Shown one piece after another: positions 20,006 through 27,667 of a DNA stretch of 56,725 nucleotides. Origin of the DNA: Nocardia wallacei (GTDB taxonomy: Bacteria; Actinomycetota; Actinomycetes; Mycobacteriales; Mycobacteriaceae); the NCBI RefSeq assembly GCF_029868745.1, contig NZ_JARWOP010000376.1, positions 1 through 56,725 of the forward strand, written 5' to 3'. The notes under the pieces were generated by a model. That model saw nothing but the letters and a program-made list of their open reading frames with translations, searched no databases and was not told where the DNA came from. Position 1 is the stretch's first letter; each line of letters opens with the position of its first letter. Both the position numbers and the translations under genes were made by a program.

Positions 20006-20932
20006 ATGGCGCAGCCCACACCCTGGGGATCGAGCGGAACCTCGCCCGATCCGCCCGAGCCTCCGGGCCGGACGAAACGTGCCGCGTACCGCCGGCCCGA
20101 TCTCACGCCGTATCTGGCCGCGGCGCGGGAGAACTGGGGTTACGTCACCGCCGCCGTCGCCGGCTTGATCATCCTGATCCTGCTGTTCCAGCCCTGGCTC
20201 ACCGCATCCGGCCCCGACGGCCGCGCCTCGACCAACGCGTTCGGCCGGATCGATGCGACCACCGCCTATCTGACCGCGTGGTCGTCGGACCACAACCCGA
20301 TCGCGAAGATCACCGGACTCTGGGCGATCATGGCCGCCGCCGCCATCGTCGTCACCTGCGTCACGGCCGTGCTCAGTCTGCGCCTGCGCACCGAACTCGC
20401 CTCGCGCGTCGCGGCGATATCGGCCGTGGCCGCCGCGTTCTTCATCATCCTCACGCTGGTCTACATCAACAGCAAGGCGCCCGAGCTGAAGGCGATGACG
20501 GCCCGCAAGTACGACGCCGGCGGTCAGCTGGGATCGCTGATGGCCTGGGCCTTCGGCAACGGCACCCTCGCCATTCCCGGCATCGCGCGCAAGCCGTACT
20601 CGAGCGCCGGGCTGACGCCGTGGGGCATGGTCGCCGGTGGGTTGTCCCTGGTGGCAGCCGTCGCCGCGGTGACACAGTGGCTGATCGATCACCCGGCCAG
20701 CCGGATGCGGATCCGGCTGCGGTTGCGCTCTCCGATCGTCGCCACCACCGCGCCGACGGGCGCCGCGAGTTCGCCGGGCGTCGCCACCAGCGAGTCGGGG
20801 GTCGCCGCCGGTCCGTCCGAGCAAGCCACCAGCCCGACCGAGCAAGCCACCGGCTCGTCGGAGAAATCCGCGAGCCCGGCCGAAAAGGCCGGGGACGCCG
20901 GCACATCCGGGGACTCCGGCAAGGCCGACTGA
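20006..20932 (+). CDS. Four-helix membrane protein with disordered termini
   Basis: 308 residues. The N-terminus (MAQPTPWGSSGTS) carries the Thr-Pro-Trp motif, then a basic stretch. Four hydrophobic segments lie at about residues 47-68 (AVAGLIILILLFQPWL), 107-128, 136-155 and 210-230. Between helices 1 and 2 and between 3 and 4 are polar extracytoplasmic-type loops. The tail after about residue 250 is Ser/Ala/Thr/Glu-rich with repeated SEQATSP-like units, probably disordered. This resembles a conserved Nocardia/Rhodococcus membrane protein of unknown function. It lies 92 bases after the previous gene on the same strand. Confidence 0.85.
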   Translation: MAQPTPWGSSGTSPDPPEPPGRTKRAAYRRPDLTPYLAAARENWGYVTAAVAGLIILILLFQPWLTASGPDGRASTNAFGRIDATTAYLTAWSSDHNPIAKITGLWAIMAAAAIVVTCVTAVLSLRLRTELASRVAAISAVAAAFFIILTLVYINSKAPELKAMTARKYDAGGQLGSLMAWAFGNGTLAIPGIARKPYSSAGLTPWGMVAGGLSLVAAVAAVTQWLIDHPASRMRIRLRLRSPIVATTAPTGAASSPGVATSESGVAAGPSEQATSPTEQATGSSEKSASPAEKAGDAGTSGDSGKAD

Positions 20933-20989
20933 ACCCGACCCCACCCGTCGGCGCGCGACCATCCGGCGATCGCTGAGTACCGTGAGCGC

Positions 20990-21595
20990 ATGCCGGACCG
21001 AACGCCGACGCGGGGAGGACGCCCGCGTGATCCCGCGCTGGACGCCGCGCTGCTGGCAGCGGCGGCGCGCCTGGTTGCCCAGCGCGGTTACGGCGCACTG
21101 ACCTTGCAGGCGGTCGCGGACGAGGCGGCGACCAGCCGTCCCGCCCTGTACCGCCGCTACTCCGACCGGGCCGAACTGGTGGTGGCACTGCTGATCGACC
21201 GATTCGGCCTACAACCGGGCGCGCGCGATCTGGGCGGGATCGAGGCCGAGATGCTGGCGATCCAGCGACATCAGGTCGAACTGTTCAACGACCCCGTGCT
21301 GCGCAACGCCCTGCCGGGTCTGCTCGAGGACCTGTCCCGCAGCCCGGGGCTGGCACAGCGTTTCCTGACCCGTTTCCTGATTCCGCGGCGGGTCTCCACC
21401 GCGTGCATCCTGGATCGCGCGGTGGCCCGGGGTGAGATCGCGCCCGGCACGGACCCGGAGTGGATCTGCGACCTCATTACCGGACCGATGCTGATGCGAG
21501 CACTGATCCCGATGCTCGGCCCGATCGACGAGACCCTGGTCCAGCTGACCGTCCGGTCCGCGCTCGACGCCGTCGGCTTCCGGACCGGCCGCTAA
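20990..21595 (+). CDS. TetR/AcrR-family transcriptional regulator
   Basis: 201 residues. The N-terminal HTH is clear: RGYGALTLQAVADEAATSRP followed by ALYRRYSDRAELV, the standard TetR signature of helices 2-4. The C-terminal part is the helical ligand-binding and dimerisation half. The next gene on the same strand, an alpha/beta hydrolase, has a promoter with an 8+8 palindrome at the transcription start (21637-21660). That palindrome is a likely operator for this regulator. The ligand cannot be told from sequence. Confidence 0.93.
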   Translation: MPDRTPTRGGRPRDPALDAALLAAAARLVAQRGYGALTLQAVADEAATSRPALYRRYSDRAELVVALLIDRFGLQPGARDLGGIEAEMLAIQRHQVELFNDPVLRNALPGLLEDLSRSPGLAQRFLTRFLIPRRVSTACILDRAVARGEIAPGTDPEWICDLITGPMLMRALIPMLGPIDETLVQLTVRSALDAVGFRTGR

Positions 21596-21607
21596 ACACG
21601 ATTGTGG

Positions 21608-21636
21608 TTGACGCCACACTTTCGGAGTCATAAGCT
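21608..21636 (+). promoter_or_regulatory. Promoter of the alpha/beta hydrolase gene
   Basis: TTGACG (21608-21613), a 17-base spacer and TAAGCT (21631-21636) fit the housekeeping sigma consensus in actinobacteria. The expected transcription start is near 21643, inside the palindrome that follows directly. Confidence 0.6.
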
Positions 21637-21660
21637 CCATTACGTTACAGCGCGTAATGG
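21637..21660. promoter_or_regulatory. Palindromic operator, probably for the upstream TetR regulator
   Basis: CCATTACG, eight bases, CGTAATGG: perfect 8-bp arms directly downstream of the -10 box and ending 13 bases before the preferred ATG. The position at the transcription start suits a repressor. Assignment to the TetR protein at 20990 is inference from adjacency. Confidence 0.6.
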
Positions 21661-21673
21661 TATCGGAGGCATG

Positions 21674-22567
21674 ATGCGCGTCGAGATCGAATTCCTCAGT
21701 GGCGGCGTCGCTTTGCGCGGATGGCTGTACCGGCCCGAACAGGTACCCGATCACGGGGCCCCGCTGGTGGTCATGACGCACGGCTTCGCGGGCGTGAAGG
21801 AGTGGGTGGCGCCGTTCGCCGAGGTATTCAGCCGGGCCGGACTGGCGTGCCTGGTGTACGACCACCGCGGCTTCGGCACCTCCGACGGCGAACCGCGCTA
21901 CGAGGTCGACCCCGCCGCACAGATCGATGGCTACCGCGACGCGATCACCTTCGCGCAGACCCTCGACGGCATCGATTCGAGCCGAATCGCGGTGTGGGGC
22001 ACCAGTTATGCGGGTGCGCACGTACTGGTGGTGGCCGCCACCGACCGCCGGGTGCGGGCCGTGGTATCCCAGGTGCCGCTGACGCACGGCTGGGCCACGT
22101 TCAGCCGGTTGGTGCCGCCCACCATGCTGCCGGTTCTGCACGAGGCGATCGCCGCCGACCGCCTTGCCCGCGCCGCGGGCAAACCGCACCAGACCATCAA
22201 GGCGGCCTCCGACGATCCCAGCGATCTGGTAGCGATGCCCGGCACCGAGGTCTACGAATGGCTGATGGCCAACGGACCACAGGTCCCCACCTGGCGTAAC
22301 GAGGTTACCCTCAGCAGCGTGGACAAGTTCCAGTCCTACGCGCCCGAGGCGTTCCTGCGCCGGGTCTCGCCGACCCCGCTGCTCATGGTCGTCGCCGACC
22401 ACGACACCCTTACCCCGACCGATATCGCCCTGGCCGGGTACGCCGAGGCCCTCGAGCCCAAGCAGCTGGAACTGGTGCCCGGCGGCCACTTCGCGGTGTA
22501 CGAGCAGCGATTCGATCAGGCGTCCGCCGCCGCCCGCGACTTCCTGCTCGCCCACCTGGCCGGGTGA
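21674..22567 (+). CDS. Alpha/beta hydrolase (serine hydrolase family)
   Basis: 297 residues from the ATG at 21674, preceded by GGAGG at 21665-21669; the adjacent ATG at 21671 is also possible. An upstream TTG in frame (21602) would place promoter and operator inside the gene and is rejected. The fold is clear: the oxyanion region THGFAG, the strand CLVYDHRGFGTSDG, the nucleophile elbow GTSYAG (Ser of G-x-S-x-G), an acid in VVADHDTLTP and the catalytic His in PGGHFAVYE. This resembles DLH/X-Pro peptidase-like hydrolases of actinobacteria. Substrate unknown. The TetR gene upstream and the operator suggest induction by a small molecule. Confidence 0.9.
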   Translation: MRVEIEFLSGGVALRGWLYRPEQVPDHGAPLVVMTHGFAGVKEWVAPFAEVFSRAGLACLVYDHRGFGTSDGEPRYEVDPAAQIDGYRDAITFAQTLDGIDSSRIAVWGTSYAGAHVLVVAATDRRVRAVVSQVPLTHGWATFSRLVPPTMLPVLHEAIAADRLARAAGKPHQTIKAASDDPSDLVAMPGTEVYEWLMANGPQVPTWRNEVTLSSVDKFQSYAPEAFLRRVSPTPLLMVVADHDTLTPTDIALAGYAEALEPKQLELVPGGHFAVYEQRFDQASAAARDFLLAHLAG

Positions 22568-22595
22568 CCACGAAGACTGCGGCGGTCATCGGTTC

Positions 22596-23093
22596 ATGAC
22601 AGTTCTGGCCTTGGCGATCGGCCACGCCGAATTCATCGCCAGCACAGTGGCCGCCGGTGTCGGCGCGTCCGACATCCGGCGCATTCCCGTTCCGGCAGAG
22701 GCGAAGTGGGATGCCTGCCGCGATCTCCTGCTCGAGGTCGCCGGTGAGGACGAGATCACCGCGATCGGCATCGCCTACCCGGAACCGGGCGACCTCTCGG
22801 CCGCAATCTTCCAGCGGCCGAAGGCTTCCGGGATCGTCGCGGCGGTGCGCCGGATGTTTCCGGTCGCCATCGTGCAGGTGGCGACGCGCGATCTGTGCCG
22901 CATGCTCGCCGAGCGGAGCCTCGGGCCGGTGCCCGGCCCCGACGCGGTGCTCGCCGGCGCGGGCATCCTCGCGCTCATCGCGGAGGAACGCGCCCCCCGC
23001 GACCCGGCCCGCCCAGCCGCCTTCCACACCGACCCCCGCGCCGCACTCCGTCCAAGCCGCCGCGCCCTGGCCTGCGTACACCGCCGCCGTTGA
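22596..23093 (+). CDS. Hypothetical protein
   Basis: 165 residues, starting 28 bases after the hydrolase. The first 130 residues look like a folded alpha/beta protein (MTVLALAIGHAEFIASTVAA, AVRRMFPVAIVQVATRDL). The last 35 are basic and Pro/Ala-rich and run up to the 19-bp tandem repeats. No family is recognised. An alternative frame continues through the repeats, so the exact C-terminus is not certain. Confidence 0.6.
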   Translation: MTVLALAIGHAEFIASTVAAGVGASDIRRIPVPAEAKWDACRDLLLEVAGEDEITAIGIAYPEPGDLSAAIFQRPKASGIVAAVRRMFPVAIVQVATRDLCRMLAERSLGPVPGPDAVLAGAGILALIAEERAPRDPARPAAFHTDPRAALRPSRRALACVHRRR

Positions 23094-23095
23094 AG

Positions 23096-23319
23096 CCTTC
23101 CGCGCCCAGCCACGACTTCCGCCGCCGACCACAACTTCCGTGGCCAGTCACGACTCCCGCGCCCACTCACGACTCCCGCGGCCAGTCACGACTCCCGCCG
23201 CCCGCCATAACTTCCGCACCCGGTCACGAATTCCGCCGCCGGCGACAACTTCCGCCGCCAATCACGACTTTCGCCGCCAATCACGACTCCTGCCGCTCGA
23301 TGACGACTCCGTGGCCGGT
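23096..23319. repeat. 19-bp minisatellite (about eleven to twelve degenerate copies)
   Basis: Nine exact-length 19-base units run from 23111 to 23281 (consensus CACGACTTCCGCCGCCAGT, with variation mostly in the second half). Two less regular units continue to 23319, and a partial unit lies at 23096-23110. The unit length is not a multiple of three and the array sits between two genes, so it is probably noncoding. It resembles MIRU/VNTR-type loci. Confidence 0.85.
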
Positions 23320-23356
23320 GAGGATTGGGGTGGGCGGCAGCGGGTAGAGGGCTAGC

Positions 23357-24238
23357 ATGCGAGTCCTTGTGACCGGGTGGCCCAGTTTTGTGCACGGCGA
23401 AGCGACTGCCGGAGATGTGGTGAGCATGCGGCGGGTGTGCGATGTCCTCGCGTCCGCGGGCATACCGCACGACTCGGCGTGGAGCCCCGCGTTCCGCCCG
23501 GACGCATTGCATCTGGACGACGCCGATTCCCGGCGGTACTCGCACCTCGTGTTCGTGTGCGGACCTGCCCACGGCGAACAGGTGCGGCAATTGCACGAGC
23601 GGTACGCGACCTGCCGGCGCATCGCGGTCGGCGTCTCGGTCCTCGACCCCCGGGACGCGTCGGTGACCGGATTCCACCGCGTTCTCCCCCGCGACGATCC
23701 GGAGACCGCGCACCCCGACCTGGCCGTGGCGGCGGGCATGACCACGGTGCCGGTCGTCGGGGTGGTGCTGGCCCCGGGCCAGTCCGAATACGGTGCCGCG
23801 CGCCGTCACCAGTCGGTCCATCGGGCGCTGGAAGACTGGCTGAGCGAGCTGGACTGCGCCCGCCTGGCGATCGATACCCGCCTCGCTTCCGACGATTGGC
23901 GGCAGTGCGCGACACCCGATCAGCTCGCCTCGATATTCGCCCGGCTGGACGCGGTGATCACCACGCGCCTGCACGGCCTGGTCTTCGGACTGCGTGCCGG
24001 TGTCCCGGTGCTCGCGGCCGATCCCGTCGCCGGTGGCGGCAAGGTCACCGCGCAGGCGCGGGCGCTGGACTGGCCCGCGCTGGTCTCCGCCGACGAGACC
24101 CTCGATCGGGAACAACTCGACCGCTGGTGGCGGTGGTGCCTGTCCCCGGCGGGACGGGAACGTGCCGGGCGCCGCGAGTTCGTCACCACCGAGCCGCTGG
24201 CCGGGAAGCTGCTCGACGAATTGCTCACGCGTCGGTGA
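23357..24238 (+). CDS. Polysaccharide pyruvyl transferase family protein
   Basis: 293 residues. The C-terminal half carries the family's clearest signature (PF04230 type): LDAVITTRLHGLVFGLRAGV, then PVLAADPVAGGGKVTAQA. The Arg-Leu-His-Gly loop binds the donor in GT-B-like pyruvyl transferases. The N-terminus MRVLVTGWPSFVHGEATAGD is a Rossmann-like strand-loop start. Members add pyruvate ketals to surface glycans or have related roles. Its 3' end overlaps the 3' end of the convergent minus-strand gene by 14 bases (24225-24238). Confidence 0.82.
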   Translation: MRVLVTGWPSFVHGEATAGDVVSMRRVCDVLASAGIPHDSAWSPAFRPDALHLDDADSRRYSHLVFVCGPAHGEQVRQLHERYATCRRIAVGVSVLDPRDASVTGFHRVLPRDDPETAHPDLAVAAGMTTVPVVGVVLAPGQSEYGAARRHQSVHRALEDWLSELDCARLAIDTRLASDDWRQCATPDQLASIFARLDAVITTRLHGLVFGLRAGVPVLAADPVAGGGKVTAQARALDWPALVSADETLDREQLDRWWRWCLSPAGRERAGRREFVTTEPLAGKLLDELLTRR

Positions 24239-25226
24239 ACGTCGCGCCGATCTCGATCATCTGCGCCACCGCGTGCGCCGGGTCCACCAACCCCTCCGGC
24301 GTGTGCAGGCCCGCCGCGACGGGTTCCCCGCGCAGACCCAGCAATCGTTCGGCGCCGAGCGCGACACCGAGTGCGGTCAGCGGACGCTGCCCGCCCGGAT
24401 GGAAGAGGTAGCGGCTACGGGTGAGCGGAGTTCCAGCGGGACCTACTCCCGCCAGATCGATGCGGGTCTCGAGCGATGGGGCCGCGCCGCGCCGCCGACC
24501 GGCGGATTCACCGACGGCGAAGTCGAAGCGGACATCCGGTGCGCCCGTCGCCAACGCCAAGCTCGTCACGTCGAGGATGGGAATGCTCCGGCCCGGCAGC
24601 GCGGTGCCGTCGATCCTGATCACCTCCGCTTGCGCCTGCTCCTCGGGCAGCCAGGTGAAGATCCCGTCGCGGCGGATCAGTCCGGCCGAGGTCGCCGCCA
24701 TCAACCGCTCCAGATCGGCGATCGCCGCGGGTCCACCGGCGTCGGTCTCGTCCAGCACCGCGCCGATTCGAATGGCATCGATCCGGTCGAAGTCGCGGGC
24801 GAAGTGCAGTGCCGCGAGCACGACGAGACCTGCCAGATAGTGACTGGCCAGCAGAATCGGGGCCGCGCCCGGCCGCTGGGCCCCCGCGACGACCTCCGGT
24901 CCGATATCCACCAGACCGCTGGAGATGCCGAGGTACGGCACGGCATGGCGCTGCGCGTAACCCAAGCCGTGCAGGTGCGAATCCCACACGGCCGCAACCA
25001 CCGCCGAGTGGCCGGGCCCGGCCGGCAGGCCGAGGTCGCTACGCCGCAAGTCGATGGTCACCGCGGTGGCGTTGCCGAGTTCATCGGCCACCCGTGCCGC
25101 GCGCTCCGCATTCCGGCCGGCGATGGTCAGCGGCAACCGCGGATGCCATCGCCGCAGCAATGCCGCCGCGCCACCTCCCGCTTGGCCGGAACCACCCATG
25201 ATCAGCACCGATTTCGATTGTCCCAC
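24225..25226 (-). CDS. Saccharopine dehydrogenase-like NAD(P)-binding oxidoreductase
   Basis: 333 residues from GTG at 25226, chosen because TCCTCTCCC on the plus strand (25235-25243) gives a strong Shine-Dalgarno 8 bases upstream. Longer frames would run into the divergent tetR gene. The N-terminus has a Rossmann loop (LIMGGSGQAGGGAAALL) followed by LTIAGRNAERAARVADELG, the typical second strand and helix of the Sacchrp_dh_NADP family. The rest resembles DUF-type actinobacterial relatives rather than true saccharopine dehydrogenase, so the substrate is open. It is divergent from tetR with twin operators between them, so it is probably that regulator's target. Confidence 0.83.
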   Translation of the reverse strand: MGQSKSVLIMGGSGQAGGGAAALLRRWHPRLPLTIAGRNAERAARVADELGNATAVTIDLRRSDLGLPAGPGHSAVVAAVWDSHLHGLGYAQRHAVPYLGISSGLVDIGPEVVAGAQRPGAAPILLASHYLAGLVVLAALHFARDFDRIDAIRIGAVLDETDAGGPAAIADLERLMAATSAGLIRRDGIFTWLPEEQAQAEVIRIDGTALPGRSIPILDVTSLALATGAPDVRFDFAVGESAGRRRGAAPSLETRIDLAGVGPAGTPLTRSRYLFHPGGQRPLTALGVALGAERLLGLRGEPVAAGLHTPEGLVDPAHAVAQMIEIGATFTDA

Positions 25227-25251
25227 TGGTGAAGTCCTCTCCCAACGATAA

Positions 25252-25279
25252 GCTACATTTTGTAGCCTACACTTTGTAG
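25252..25279. promoter_or_regulatory. Two adjacent palindromic operators in the divergent promoter
   Basis: GCTACA-TTT-TGTAGC (25252-25266) is followed immediately by CTACA-CTT-TGTAG (25267-25279): two near-identical palindromes with 3-base spacers, about 14 bases centre to centre. They lie between the oxidoreductase (minus) and tetR (plus). A -10-like TATACT follows at 25281-25286 for the plus-strand gene. This is a textbook arrangement for TetR autoregulation with two dimers. Confidence 0.75.
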
Positions 25280-25309
25280 CTATACTCGACGGCAAACGCA
25301 AGGAGGATC

Positions 25310-25918
25310 GTGAAGACGTCACCGGCTCGCCTGTCCAAGCAGGCGCGGCGAGAGCAGTTGCTCGACACGGCCATGTCGGTGGTGCGCGCCCACGGGGCCG
25401 ACCGGTTGACTCTGCCGACTCTCGCCGAGGCCGCCGGGGTGAGCCGACCGATCGTGTACGACCACTTCGACACTCGCCCCGGCCTGCTGCTCGCGCTGTA
25501 CCGCCGCCTCGACGAACGCCACCGCGCCGCGACCGAACAGGCCCTGCGGAGCGCCGCACCGAAGCCGAACGAGATAGCGCGCGTCATGAGCGCCGCGTAC
25601 TTCGCCTGCGCCACCGACATGCCGGAGTTCAACGCCATTTCCGCTGCGCTGAAAGGGGATCCGGAGATGGAGGCCATTCAGCACGAACTACTCGACGGCT
25701 ACACGGACGTGATGGCCGCCGCACTGGCGCCACATTCCGATCTCACCCTCGAGGCGCTGCGGCTACGGTGCATCGGCGTACTGGGCGCGGCCGAAGCGAT
25801 CGCCACCGAACTGAACCACGCCCGGACGAGTGCCGCCGAGGCGACGGCCGCACTCGCCGACCTGATCGTCGGCAGCACCACCGACACCCCGAAACCGGGT
25901 TCCGCACAGCACAATTAG
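25310..25918 (+). CDS. TetR/AcrR-family transcriptional regulator
   Basis: 202 residues from GTG at 25310, with AAGGAGG just upstream (25300-25306). The HTH is seen as ADRLTLPTLAEAAGVSRPIV followed by YDHFDTRPGLLLALYRRLDE. The C-terminal ligand domain is helical. It is divergent from the saccharopine-dehydrogenase-like gene, with two palindromes between, and lies only 15 bases upstream of the repeat-bearing glycan gene. It may therefore control both directions. Confidence 0.93.
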   Translation: MKTSPARLSKQARREQLLDTAMSVVRAHGADRLTLPTLAEAAGVSRPIVYDHFDTRPGLLLALYRRLDERHRAATEQALRSAAPKPNEIARVMSAAYFACATDMPEFNAISAALKGDPEMEAIQHELLDGYTDVMAAALAPHSDLTLEALRLRCIGVLGAAEAIATELNHARTSAAEATAALADLIVGSTTDTPKPGSAQHN

Positions 25919-25933
25919 ACGGCCGCTACTATC

Positions 25934-27664
25934 GTGGCCGTGTCACCCCCAGATAACCAGCGTCACGGTTCCACGTCGGACTGGTCTACATATCCGAACA
26001 TCCGCACGGTTCTGGCGGTCACGCACAATACGACGGCGGCGTCCAGGCTCTTCGACACGCTCGACCTGCTCGCCGCGGATCCACGGATTCGCATCAATTT
26101 CTCCTGCCCGGGATCGTCGCATTTCGACAGGGACCTCGAGTCGTTTCTCACCGAGCGCGGAGTGGTAGCGGTACCGTGGCATCGGGCAGTGGAAACAGAT
26201 TTCGATCTGGCGATATCGGCGAGCTACGGCGGCGAATTGCATCGTCTGCGAGCACCATTGGTTGTTCTGCCGCACGGCGCGGGCTACAATAAAATCCTGC
26301 TCAAACCTCAAACCTCAAACCTCAAACCTCAAACCTCAAACCTCAAACCTCAAACCTCAAACCTCAAACCTCAAACCTCAAACCTCAAACCTCAAACCGT
26401 ATTCGGATTATCTCCCGAATGGTTGCTGCACGATGGGCAAGTCTTCCCCTCCATGATCGTGCTGTCGCACAATGAGCAACTCGAGCGATTACGAGTGTCG
26501 TGCCCGGCCGCCGTGCCGAAAGCACTTGTCGCTGGTGACATCTGTTTCGATCGCCTGCGAGCAAGCATGCCGCTGCGGCCGAGTTATCGCCGTCGTTACG
26601 GACTCGGTGACGGGCAGCGCCTGATCGTCATGTCGACGACGTGGGGCGAGGATTCACTGCTCGGCACCGACTCGGACCTGCCACGCAAACTCGCCGCGGC
26701 GCTACCGGTGGACGAATATCGGGTAGTCCTGGCATTGCATCCGAATATCCGTTCGCTGCATTCACGATGGCAGGTAGCGGAGTATCTGGCGGGTGCCACG
26801 CGGGCCGGCGTCGACGTCTTGGACAGTGTGCGGGATTGGCGCACGGCGATAGTCGCCGCCGACCTGGTAATCGGTGACCACGGGTCCATTTCTTTCTATG
26901 CCGCAGCAATGGGAATTCCGGTCCTGCTGGCCTCCGCGCCGATACACGCGGTCGACGCCGCGTCTCCGGTCGCGCTGTTATTGCGCACCGCGCCGAAACT
27001 CGATATCGCGACGAATACCCGGCAGCAAATCGAGCATGTGATCGCCTCGCACAATCCACCGGAATATGCCGACCTGGCCGCGCTCGCGACGTCCCGACCC
27101 GGCGACGGTGCGGCAACACTCCGCGCCGCGGTCTATCGCACGCTGCGCCTGCCCGAACCCTCCGAACCCACGGAAATCTCGACTCTCCCGCTTCCCGCAC
27201 ATCCCCTCGCCGGCCCGAATGCCCATGTGGTGCACGTCGACATCGATGCCGATCGGGCTGCGACGATCACCCGATTCCCCGCCGAACGCCTCCACACCGG
27301 CTTCTCCAACGGCCGGGGCACGCATCTGTCGGTCGAAGTGTCCGAAACGCGCGCCCAGTGGCTGTACTCCGCGGATGTCCTGATCGGGGAGGCGGGCGCG
27401 AATACCGAGCGATGGATCGCCGAATCGTTGGCCGGACTACCCGGTTGCGCGCTGGCCACGGCACCGACGCTCGCCGGCGACTGGTTGGTCGGTGACCGGA
27501 CGTCGTTGCTGCGTGTGACTGCTTCCGATCCCGCGCACCGCTTGTTCGTGTCCGTGGCATATCAGCTCATATGCCAGGGACGAACACTCGGCGAATTGAC
27601 AGGCGAGTGGGTGATCCGCTGCGCCACAAACACTTTCGTCATCACCATAACCGCCGCGACATGA
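25934..27664 (+). CDS. CDP-glycerol glycerophosphotransferase-like protein with in-frame heptanucleotide repeat
   Basis: 576 residues from GTG at 25934; GTG at 25940 is an alternative. The protein looks like a GT-B type transferase of the actinobacterial family related to CDP-glycerol glycerophosphotransferases. Visible blocks are RTVLAVTHNTTAASRLFDTL, LVVLPHGAGYNK, VAGDICFDRL, VLALHPN and ADLVIGDHGSISFYAAAMGI; the His-Gly-Ser block fits a donor-binding loop. Right after GYNK, 14 copies of a 7-base unit (26300-26397) insert about 33 residues (LKPQTSN repeats), then the family sequence resumes at VFGLSPEWLL. The current copy number keeps the frame; a change of one or two units would stop translation at 26456 or 26475. 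The C-terminal 150 residues are less conserved. Exact substrate unknown. Confidence 0.8.
   Translation: MAVSPPDNQRHGSTSDWSTYPNIRTVLAVTHNTTAASRLFDTLDLLAADPRIRINFSCPGSSHFDRDLESFLTERGVVAVPWHRAVETDFDLAISASYGGELHRLRAPLVVLPHGAGYNKILLKPQTSNLKPQTSNLKPQTSNLKPQTSNLKPQTVFGLSPEWLLHDGQVFPSMIVLSHNEQLERLRVSCPAAVPKALVAGDICFDRLRASMPLRPSYRRRYGLGDGQRLIVMSTTWGEDSLLGTDSDLPRKLAAALPVDEYRVVLALHPNIRSLHSRWQVAEYLAGATRAGVDVLDSVRDWRTAIVAADLVIGDHGSISFYAAAMGIPVLLASAPIHAVDAASPVALLLRTAPKLDIATNTRQQIEHVIASHNPPEYADLAALATSRPGDGAATLRAAVYRTLRLPEPSEPTEISTLPLPAHPLAGPNAHVVHVDIDADRAATITRFPAERLHTGFSNGRGTHLSVEVSETRAQWLYSADVLIGEAGANTERWIAESLAGLPGCALATAPTLAGDWLVGDRTSLLRVTASDPAHRLFVSVAYQLICQGRTLGELTGEWVIRCATNTFVITITAAT
26300..26397 (+). 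repeat. Perfect heptanucleotide repeat, 14 x CTCAAAC, inside a coding region
   Basis: Exactly 98 bases, no mismatch, GC content 3/7 against about 70% around it. Seven is coprime with three, so the array reads as the same LKPQTSN peptide in all three frames and contains no stop, but the exit frame depends on copy number. The downstream frame is correct when copy number is 2 modulo 3 (11, 14, 17). Confidence 0.98.
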
Positions 27665-27667
27665 CGG

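Noticed and set aside
21602..21673. TTG start for the alpha/beta hydrolase
   Set aside because: This stretch holds a good promoter and a perfect palindrome. ATG at 21674 has a GGAGG ribosome site and begins the conserved domain.
23096..23319. CRISPR array
   Set aside because: The repeats are contiguous 19-bp units with no unique spacers, and no cas genes are nearby.
26300..26397. Heptamer array as vector or assembly contamination
   Set aside because: It is flanked on both sides by the same conserved gene in the same frame, and copy number 14 keeps the frame. A true simple repeat is the simpler reading, though resequencing would settle it.
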